Of a DNA stretch of 27,332 bases, positions 1 through 8,600 are shown piece by piece. A program made the translations under genes and the position numbers. Source of the stretch: Phallusia fumigata (Eukaryota > Chordata > Ascidiacea > Phlebobranchia > Ascidiidae); the NCBI GenBank assembly GCA_008931825.1, contig QXVZ01018429.1, positions 1 to 27,332 of the forward strand, given 5' to 3'. The notes below the pieces were generated by a model. That model was not told the origin of the DNA and did not search any database. It was given only the letters and a program-made list of their open reading frames with translations. Position 1 is the stretch's first letter, and the number at the start of each line of letters is the position of its first letter.

Positions 1-832
1 AACAAGTGTAGGGCAAAATTGGTAAACTACCGTGGAACGAACTGTAGCTTCTTGTGCAGTTAATATATTAGTGCTTCAGCACTGTGGTTCTCCGGCAAAG
101 GGGAAAGTGTTTCACGGATTTTTTGCAAATCACTTTAATCACTTTTGTATCAAGAAACTTTGGGTGTTTCCCGGCATATGGTACAAAGCGCTGCATAAAA
201 GTTAAACTCAAAACTAGAAATTTTAATAACAAGTACCAAAACTTCACTATCAGCGTAACAAAATTTTCTATTGTCATATGACCACAGCCACAATGTAGTA
301 AAGTAACTACTTGAAACTTATGATTTGGCAAGTTTTCATTCATTCAGAAACTAACAAAAACGAGCAAACAACAGCAACGCGCCACGCGGCCAGTTATAAA
401 CAACGATGATTTTATGATTTATGTTAAATTGCGACATTTTAAATAAATACACAAATATTATCTGCAAAAATTACTGTAGACATCGCACGATTGGTGTTAC
501 GTGCTAGTACGTTGTCTATTCGAACGCAAATTTTGTTCGAGTCTTAGGTCAAGTCAAGTCTTTGGCTAGTCCAAGTCAAGTCATGTCCTTTTAAAGCAGG
601 GACTCGAGTCAAGATACGTCTTTGTAAAAGGTGACTTGAGTCGGACTGGAGTCTAGTCGGCTACGTGCGTGTAGTTTTTATTTTTGAACAGTGTATAATG
701 CAAAAGTCGATGGAAATGTAACGTGCGCAGGTGTTTGTGTGCTGGTAATAGATTCACTGTTTTACACTACTTCTTATTCTGTCATCACTTGATGTAAACT
801 CAAGCGAGGCGTTGTATTTTAAATTGCTCAAT
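1..832. other. Left-end non-coding sequence
   Basis: I see no supportable gene here. Open frames around 68-343 exist on both strands but have neither recognisable protein character nor clear splice sites. Missing 3' exons of the minus-strand membrane protein gene at 869-1440 should lie in or left of this stretch, but I could not identify them. A minus-strand AATAAA (plus-strand tttatt, 677-682) lies about 150 bases past the stop reached if that gene's second exon reads through, so it could be its polyadenylation signal. Confidence 0.4.
540..660. repeat. Degenerate CAAGTC-rich simple repeat
   Basis: The stretch is built from imperfect copies of caagtc and gactcgagtc (for example gtcaagtcaagtc near 550 and ccaagtcaagtc near 570). 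It is a decayed short tandem repeat. No function is implied. Confidence 0.5.
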
Positions 833-1440
833 TTAATTCAACACAAATTCCCAACTACAAGTCCTCACCCAAACTCCAGCCCACAATCCTTCACCAAGGT
901 TGGCCAAAAATATTTTATGAAGGCTTGTCCCAGAGCTTGATGTATTAGACGAATAGCCCGTGTAATAATAGTCGGAGTAATAGGCGTAATTTGGCTGTCC
1001 ATACACATTAGCCATCAGCAAAGTCCCCATGACGCAGCATATGAGTCCAATAATTGCTTCAGTTATCTGTCGAGACATGGAAAAGTTTGCTGAAACTTCA
1101 AAGCAATTACATGAAGAAGGCCTTTGATCGATTATTTTCGGGATAAAAATAAATATGTATGTATTGTAATCATAGCCAATATAGAAAACGAAAAGGTAAC
1201 TATGTGCATTCAGAGGAGAGCTGCATGCATTTAATTTATTCCACAAGTATGTTGTTGCATTTAGCATAAACCCAATCTTTAAAATACTGAACGTGCTTTA
1301 TTATAAAGCTTTTAAACAATACCAAGATCCGTTCTTACCCCTAATCCACGCAGAATCTTCTTCATTCTCTGCACTTCGGGTTCTTCTTGAGCTGGCGTCT
1401 GCTGGACATTGTACGACTGAACCTGAACTTGAGTCTGCAT
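833..1440 (-). CDS. MS4A-like membrane protein, 5' part of gene (two exons)
   Basis: Exon A (1440-1339) starts at an ATG in the context AACCATGCAG and gives 34 residues: a Gln/Val-rich N-terminus, then EEPEVQRMKKILRGLG and donor GGG|GTAAGA. Exon B (1066-869) follows acceptor TCTCGACAG and adds 66 residues in phase: a hydrophobic helix ITEAIIGLICCVMGTLLM (residues 35-52), a Tyr/Ser-rich loop (about 55-84), then FLANLGEGLWAGVW leading to donor GTGAGG. A short cytoplasmic N-terminus ending in a basic patch, one helix, a polar loop and then a Gly/Trp helix start matches the first half of four-pass MS4A-type proteins. That family call is by layout, not by search. Later exons were not found. Without splicing, translation runs 11 codons past the donor to a stop at 833-835. 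An alternative frame of exon A (SSSGS...EEDSAW) is also open and fits another acceptor at 1090-1092. Partial gene. Confidence 0.5.
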
Positions 1441-2345
1441 GGTTTACCAATTTAACTTCGAATTTCGAAAAGGTTTCAAATCTCTACAAAAAGCAAGACA
1501 TTCAACAAAAACTGTAAACTTATGTAAAGTAAGCTATAACGTGCGACCAGTAGAACGGAGACTGATCGTTATCGTAAATCAATTATATTTTTTATACTGC
1601 TCTTAAATAGGTTGGCTATTAATAAGTAGGAACCGCTTTAATCATGATGAACATAACTCAGCCAACTATTTCGAAAATACGCGCCTCCTACACAACAACA
1701 GACGCTCTCGTTTCTATATCACAATCCAAATATACTGCAAACATTCTCCACAGAGTCAATACAGTTTAGGTTGCAAACAATTTAAACAGCACCTCTTCGA
1801 GATTTGACAAAACACGGAAGTGACGCGTAATCACGCACCAGGTGGGCATTTCATCTGATTAACAACCAAGCCATAATGGTCGTTTTAACATTTTGGCCAA
1901 GATATAAACTGCAACTAAATTTGGCAAATCAAATAACTTTGGAAGATTGCATAAAAATCCCCCCGCTCTGTGTGTTTTGTAGGCGGTTCGGGTTGTGAAG
2001 CAGGTGTAACGAGCTGCCATTTATTTACCAGAAGAAAGCCAACTGTTTAGATTAAATCCACACTAGTTGTATGTGCAACATTAAATCTTACAAATCGTGG
2101 CTGAATATACCACAAATTGTTTGCTTTTCTTCCGGCGTACAGACATTAAGGAAATAAACAACGTGTTGATTATTGTTGATATATGTCGACAATACTTCCA
2201 CACGACGCAAGTACGTACTTGTTTTTTAATGACAGCCGAAAGGATCGAAAACCAAAATGAGCATATTTCTACGCGTTGACGAACTTTCTCAATTCAATTT
2301 GTTCATAGACACTGGCAACTTAAAAACACTTACAGGTCAGGCACT
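1290..2345. repeat. Tandem segmental duplication, left copy
   Basis: Collinear similarity to 3340-4390 runs through the exon at 1339-1440 (agctggcgtctgctggacatt in both), the TATA block, blocks around 1880-1950 (aacattttggccaagat and gcataaaaa) and 2010-2120 (gtatgtgcaacatt, ctgtttag/acattaaatcc), ending near cactggcaactt. The offset is about 2.05 kb. The similarity covers one exon and the upstream DNA, as expected for a head-to-tail gene duplication. Boundaries are approximate. Confidence 0.85.
1596..1617 (-). promoter_or_regulatory. Putative core promoter (TATA-like), left copy
   Basis: On the minus strand this reads AGCCAACCTATTTAAGAGCA plus GT, holding the TATA-like TATTTAA about 160 bases upstream of the ATG at 1440. 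The same 22 bases occur without a mismatch at 3612-3633, although the surrounding duplicated DNA has diverged considerably. That suggests constraint. A CAG-containing initiator-like stretch follows roughly 30 bases downstream. Promoter function is inferred. Confidence 0.4.
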
Positions 2346-2380
2346 GCAATATTCTGAACAAACACAAAGAGACATATGTT

Positions 2381-2386
2381 TTTATT
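2381..2386 (-). terminator. Possible polyadenylation signal AATAAA
   Basis: The minus strand reads ACAATAAAAACA, 35 bases after the stop codon of the open frame at 2421-2607. It would serve the right-hand (decayed) copy of the duplicated minus-strand gene and sits just outside the left duplication copy, where a transcript end would be expected. Confidence 0.3.
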
Positions 2387-2420
2387 GTAACGGCGTACAG
2401 ATATATGACAAAAAACACTT

Positions 2421-2607
2421 TTAAAACCAAATTCTTATCTTATTGTTAGTAAAACGGCGGACCCTGTTTTTTTGCTCATATGGAGATTCCGCTCTACCTC
2501 GTGGCCGGGTGACGCTTGTTTTACTGCCACTTGTGGGTGCTAGTGAGTTGTGATCATTGTTGGTTGGTTCACGTACATTGTCGCGCCTGGTTGAGTACCA
2601 GTTTGAC
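2421..2607 (-). CDS. Possible terminal coding exon (hydrophilic tail)
   Basis: After a candidate acceptor (CTATGTTCAG|G) the minus strand stays open for about 61 codons to a stop at 2421-2423. The product is hydrophilic and basic (begins SNWYSTRRDNV, includes SVTRPRGRAESPYEQ). An AATAAA follows 35 bases later. Its position, downstream of the right-hand copy of the duplicated gene and just before the left copy's upstream region, would suit the cytoplasmic tail exon of that gene. I found no linking transmembrane exons, so this is a weak call and could be chance. Confidence 0.2.
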
Positions 2608-2901
2608 CTGAACATAGTTTTCTCCAATTTGTTAGTTTGCTTTTCAGAATAAGATAGTAAAAAGTATCAGACAGAATTCAAGATAAATATTTTAATCCGT
2701 CTACCGAGTGCTGGGCCACATTTTTCAAAATTGAAGGAAAATGAATTGAATGTCAGTTTTACATTTTGTTGTGTTTTGTTGTGAGCGTTACCGTGTACCA
2801 CCATCTGGCTTCCGTGACCAACTTGCTACATTCCAACAGATGTTCCCACATTTGAAACGACGTACCCACGGCTTGGATGTATTTGAAATAAGCAAAATTA
2901 G

Positions 2902-2933
2902 AAGGGTTGGGCAGCATTAAAAGGGTTGGGCAG
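2902..2933. repeat. Short direct repeat aagggttgggcag
   Basis: Two exact copies of aagggttgggcag (2902-2914 and 2921-2933) are separated by six bases. No function is apparent. Confidence 0.6.
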
Positions 2934-3080
2934 GCTTACTTTTCAAAAACACACCTGAACCTGAGCCTAATAGTGCTCTAAACGCACCAATTTGTTAAGA
3001 TTAAAGTAAACTGTTAAGGCAAATTTAATTGTTTTTGCTAATTTTTTTAATATCTAATTATCATCTTCCAAATCTGACGT

Positions 3081-3497
3081 ATTAGTCCAATAATTGCTCC
3101 AGTGCTCTATTAAGATTTTATTAAAAACTCTGCATGATGAATGATGGCACTCTGGTGTTAAACAAATCTCCTTTTGGGCTAAAAATCAACATTACACTTG
3201 AAATACGTAAGTGCTGTGTCCATAGCAAACAATTAAACGCACCGCACTTCCAGAGAGTTATTTATCGCAGAAATAAACTGCATGTATCTTTCAACCTTAT
3301 TTTTAAGTTGCGTTTTAACATATAAGGCATGTCTCAAACATAAAGAACGTCTCTAAAATCAGATCTTCAGGAATGCCAAAACCCGTTCTTACCCGCTGTA
3401 GTCCACGCAGAATCTTCTTCATCCTCTACGCTTCGGGTCCTTGTTGAGCTGGCGTCTGCTGGACATTCCATGACTGAACTTGAACCTGAATCTGCAA
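3081..3497 (-). pseudogene. Decayed second copy of the MS4A-like gene
   Basis: The region 3497-3393 aligns with exon A of the left copy at 1440-1339 (VQVQSWNVQQTPAQQ versus VQVQSYNVQQTPAQE) and keeps the GTAAGA donor. It has lost the ATG (TTTTGCAGATT where the left copy has CCATGCAGACT), carries an in-frame TAG at 3428-3426 where the left copy has CAG, and has three extra bases before the donor. The exon B homologue survives only as AGCACTGGAGCAATTATTGG (from 3106 to about 3081, encoding AIIGLI) and then diverges. Together these features indicate a pseudogene in this reading frame. The alternative exon A frame is still open here, so a different gene model cannot be fully excluded. Confidence 0.55.
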
Positions 3498-4390
3498 AAA
3501 AATTTCAAACCCCTAAAGAACAAAAACGTAAAATTATGATTAGCCACTTATACACTACAGCTAGCAGTAGAACGAACACCTTCAGTGGAAGAACATGTAT
3601 ATTTCTTGCTCACTGCTCTTAAATAGGTTGGCTAAATAAACCGCTTATATTTATCATTGAATCCAACCAACTTTAACCAAATTTGAAACGGCACCTCCTC
3701 TCACCTTTTGGCAACAAATCGAAATGGAAATTACATGTTATCCTGCATAATAAGTTGCCATATAACTCGAAAAACAATTAAGCCGACATGCTTTTAACCC
3801 AGGAATGAAATGTCCTTTCAACATTTTAGCCAAGAAAAAAAGTGCATCAGAATTTCGCCAATCAAATTATCTTTGCAACATAGCATAAAAACACTATGTT
3901 CGTGTCGCTAATGCCCTGCCTGAAAGCACGGAAGCCCCATGCAGCAGTTCGGATTAGGAAGCAGCTCTCTAATAAAAAACTGCCATCTGTTTTACCATAG
4001 AAAGTAAACTGTTTACATTAAATCCGCCCTAGCAGTATGTGCAACATTGAATGTAACCAAACGTAGCTGATTTACCACACATTTTTGCTTCACTTTTGAT
4101 GACACATCCGACGTGATATAGATGCACGCACTGCGGATACAGACACGGAAATAAACAACCTTATCGTGTTGATTATGTGGTGGCGTATGTTGAGAATACT
4201 ATTACACGTGTTTGTGTGCAAGTGCTTGCTAATTTAACAATGGTTTGCTTATACTATACATTGGTCAAATACCGAAACGTGACGATAAATTTGTGAAAAA
4301 AAGCATTATAGCATACTTCCGCGCGATGACGCACTTTCCTAATTCAAGTTGTTCACGGCCACTGGCAACTTTAAAAAACACATGCAGTAA
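3340..4390. repeat. Tandem segmental duplication, right copy
   Basis: This is the collinear partner of 1290-2345. Shared landmarks are tggcgtctgctggacatt near 3446, actgctcttaaataggttgg at 3612, aacattttagccaag near 3820, gtatgtgcaacattgaat near 4036 and cactggcaacttt near 4360. The middle of the copy has many substitutions and small indels, so the duplication is not recent. Confidence 0.85.
3612..3633 (-). promoter_or_regulatory. Putative core promoter (TATA-like), right copy
   Basis: Identical over 22 bases to 1596-1617. It lies about 115 bases upstream of the start of the decayed exon. Conservation of this block despite exon decay suggests either recent decay or continued transcription from here. 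Confidence 0.35.
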
Positions 4391-5657
4391 TTTTTAAAGT
4401 ATTGTAGTACTCTAAAAATTAACAACACAAACTCAGTATAATTTCGTTGTGTCGTATTTTAAGTTCCTTTGCGCAAAAATGTTTAGACATTTTGCGGAAA
4501 AATTACGCCCCTTTTGTAAAAACTTTCGCGCATTCCGATTGGCTATGGGCAGTGATATCTTTGTGTTTACCAACATGATGGCGAACGAAAGCAAAAATGT
4601 CAGGCCATTTGCAAAATTAGCGGAGAAAGTTTGACTTTTGCTGCGTTGTATGCGGAGCATTGCACTGATATTTTGAGACTTAAAATATTTGTAAACCGCT
4701 TTTGTTTTACATTAAAGTAATTAAGTAATAAATGGTTGATAATACATAATCTGTTGCGGATTTCAATTTTATTCCGTGTTTTAACATTTAGCTTCTCTTT
4801 CCACGATTTTTAAAACGCTGTTTTGCTGTTTGCCTGTATTTTTGTTTTAAAGCAGGTGGTAAGAAACTTTGTATTCGGGTAAATTAGGTTTTGATCTATA
4901 TTTGATTGTAATGTATTGCAAACTACGTTTCCTATTTATTCTAAAATGTGAACTAAATCAGTGATTATAACTTTGGATCTAGAAATGTATACCAAACTTA
5001 CGATAGTATGATAGTAACTTTTCTACCACAATTGTAAAATACCATTTAAAAATGCAAAATAATTTAGTTTTTGCACTTGCTTTATTCCGTCAGTTTGTAT
5101 TGCATATTTGGTCAACTACATAAATGCAGTTCTATACAACTTTACATTTTTTACCATGAGAAAGCATTGAATGGGTTATATTGTTTTTAAATTTTTAATC
5201 AAATACTGTAACCCTAATATGGGTTATATTGGTTTTAAATTTTCAATCAAATACTGCCACCCTAATATAGTTGGTTCTTCTCTAAGGTGTGTTTAAAAAG
5301 TTATTTGTTAAAAATTAGTTTTTGTTTGTACACAGCAAAATTAAGTTTCTGTTGAAAAGTATGACTGTACTCTGAATGACAAGACTGTATGTGTTTAGTC
5401 TCCATTTCTTCAAAGCTGTGGTGTTATCATTATGTTAATATTCGTAGTTTAAAAAAAACACTTATAATTTTGTGTGTGTATTTTACGAAGTTTAACTGTT
5501 TTTCAGGCTTGTCATACGCAGATTATTAACATTCAATCGATATTGCATGNAGTTATTGAAAAGAAAACATACTTATCTAATCCCTATTTGCCCATGTTGA
5601 AACATTGTTTTCGTTTATCAATATTGGGCCATTGTTGTAATCTCTTATCTATTATAG
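4391..5657. other. Intergenic or SPPL3 5' region, first exon not located
   Basis: A slightly GC-richer patch at 4440-4660 contains cattccgattggctatggg (CCAAT-type ATTGG) and could be a promoter or 5' UTR, but neither overlapping open frame there looks like a protein. The first SPPL3 coding exon (in human about 34 residues, ending before SLNM) should precede 5658. I searched for a hydrophobic N-terminal helix ending in a split Arg codon with a GT donor and found none. Position 5550 is an N, so local sequence quality may be imperfect. Confidence 0.4.
5173..5268. repeat. 48-bp tandem duplication
   Basis: Units 5173-5220 and 5221-5268 are both 48 bases, start gggttatattg, run through tcaaatactg and end accctaatat. 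They differ at only a few positions and abut exactly. Confidence 0.85.
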
Positions 5658-8600
5658 GTCATTAAACATGGAAAATGAAACAGGAGGCAAAGATAAACCA
5701 GTGGATAACACTGCCAGTGACCAATGTATGTACAGAAGCAATGTTTTTCACTTTTGGTTTTCTGGTTATATATTGTTCATCCTGCAATTTCCACTTAATT
5801 TTGTCTATTTTAGGCTTTATTTTAAGTTCCATTCCAATGATGACACACAGTATTTTTCTCTGTTATTCTTTCTGTTTGAAAAAAACAGTCATCCAAATTC
5901 AGTCAAATTTTCACACCTAAAAATAGGCATCTGAAGTTGTTCACTGATGGCTGTATACCCCAGTTTACCAACATTCATGTCGCCAAACGGCCTTATTTGT
6001 ATTAAAGTAAATTACAAAGTTTTTAATTTTTGCCCAACAAGTGTTTAGTACACTCGACAAATGTGATTTAGTTGTCCAACATTTAAACCACATTTTTTGT
6101 TTAATTTTGACCTTTTTTTGGATTTCTATTAGGTTTTGGATTCCTGGTTTTGTTTTTGAAAATATTGATCTCTGTATTATACGGTGTATTATATGATTCC
6201 AAAATATCAATGCTTTTACAAAACATGCAGTATACTTTCACATGTGCCACATTGTTATGTGTATTATGGTAAAAACAAGCAACTACTTTATATTTTAGCC
6301 ACATTTCAAATGATCAACTCCACACAGGCTGTGTGTCTTCCAATTGGAGCGTCTGTTTCACTTCTTATTATGTTCTTCTTTTTTGATTCCATGCAAATTG
6401 TTTTTGCTATCTGTACTGCTGGTAGGTACTGTCCCCTTACTATCACTGTGCCACGCTGATATTTAAATACCTTGTATCGTGCGATTTGCATTTTAAAAAA
6501 TATGTATTTATTAAATGCTTATTACCCTACAAGTACAAAATTCTTTGAGAATTAATAGCTAATGACTTAGGTTAACTAGGGGTAATTAGTCTTAAAAGAG
6601 ATTTATCATGTAAGTAAAATGTAAATGTCAATATGTTTTGGGCATAAAAATGAGCAATAAAAGTGGGTAGTAAAAGGGTTTTCTTGTTTCCTTGTTTTGC
6701 TGAAATTTTGCTTGTCAAATGTATGATGCAAACATTGCCTTTACAGTGCTTGCTGCTTCTGCGTTCGCTTTCTTGATGTTACCAATGTGCCAGTATATCA
6801 TGCGCCCTTGTTCGTCACCTAACAAGTAAGTCTTCGCAACCAGCCAACAAAAAGTCAAGTTCATGGACCTTGTACCTTTCAGATGAGCTAGTTTTTCTGT
6901 ACCAATAACTAAGTATATGTGCCTGGAAAATATAAATTACAACCTAATAAAATAGAGTTGAGGATTCTACAACAATAATCCTATTGTGTTACATAGCCCT
7001 CTGCATATAATGCGGTTTGCATTTCACAATATGCGCTGTAGTATTGTGATTAACCAGTTTAAACACTATTTTTTGAATGGAGAAATAGGGCATGAAGGAA
7101 AGTCATCAGAGTACAACCTTTCTGTGTACTTTGCAGGTTGTCGTTAGGTTTCTGTGGCCGATTCACGCCCGCTGAACTCCTTTCCCTCACTCTTTCTATC
7201 TTGTTTGTTTCAATCTGGGTGTTCACAGGCCATTGGCTTCTTATGGATGGTAAGCATAAAAATAACTTTTTTACAGGGCTTGTACTTCGATGAAATGGTT
7301 GTGAAAAGGCCATTGTGTGTTTTAGGTGTGTTATAATTTTTGTTTTGTGACTGGAGTTGGTTACAAGATTTTTTTTTGTCACTGTGCTTGTTTTCCATGA
7401 TTGGGAGTCTTATTACATTACTAAATTGCAGTATACATATGCAAAAGACCATTTTTTACACATTGGGCTTTCTAGGTTTTTATTTCAATTTTTTTTGAAG
7501 TAATACAAACGTTTGTCAACTTACCTTTAATCACAAAAATGCACAACCATTCTTTTGGCCATCTCTTGGGCTTGGACTAGTTACATCACTAGTTGTCGGT
7601 GCTTTCAAAACGTTACCTAACCCAATAGCCACAGTTGCTATCCTTGTAGGTTTGCCCTAATTATATTTCAAGTGAGGTTATAGATTCTCCATTGTATTCT
7701 TGACATTAGCTTCTTGCTGGTGTATTGAGGATATGTACTTGGTATGTTTTTCCTGGTTACAATGCAAATATTTTTTTAAACTAAGTATGTGGGTGGTAAA
7801 TGTTATATTTCCACTTTACAAAGGTAAATACCAAGTTTATGTTTAAATAACCTCTTTTTGGTTTTAATAAGAAAAGACTTAAGGATTAAGCCCCCAACCT
7901 TGCAGGTCTATATGTTTTATGCTATATTTCTAACTTTAATAGTGCCACCTTAAGGAATATTGCCTCATTTGCAATGTTTTGCTTGAAATCTGTTTAATTG
8001 TACAAGATGTCTCACCACATTGCTGAATGACATGCAAATTCTATGATACATTATAGTGTACATGTGTACATCGTATATTTGTTAATACGCTATCTCTAGC
8101 ACATCTTTTTTAAAGTAATGTTACAGTTAAAAGAAAGGACTTATCTGTGTTGCAACATGGCAATTTGCCGGTTTGAGGACAGCTTTTTAATATATATGTG
8201 CAACTATGTATATGTGCAAGAGTTATAAGTAACCCCGAAGTTAAAACAGCGACAATTAACATCTAAAACATATTTACCAACTGTCAACTTTGATTTACAG
8301 CCCTCAGCATGGGATTATGTGTGTCAATGATTGCTCTGCTGCGACTTCCCAGTCTTAAAGTTTCATGTTTACTTTTATCCGGCCTCCTCATATATGACGT
8401 CTTCTGGGTTTTCTTTTCATCGTACATATTTAACGCCAACGTTATGGTACAAGTGGCCACGGCACAGGCAGATAACCCTGTAAGTAGTGCTAAGTTATTT
8501 TTGTTGTACACAATGTGTTCTATTGTTTACATTTTTTAATTGTTACCGATAAGCAGTGGTTTTAATTTAATGTTTTGATGTGCCATTTCTTTTAATATTT

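Noticed and set aside
2097-2279. Plus-strand frame starting MAEYTTN, reminiscent of the SPPL3 N-terminus MAEQTYSW
   Set aside because: The start is GTG, the similarity stops after a few residues, and the sequence lies in the duplicated upstream region of the minus-strand genes.
4433-4660. Overlapping open frames on both strands before SPPL3
   Set aside because: Composition is Lys/Phe/Asn-rich without motifs, and neither fits the expected SPPL3 first exon.
7059-7452. Minus-strand open frames over the SPPL3 exon at 7137-7249
   Set aside because: They are antisense shadows of a confidently identified coding exon.
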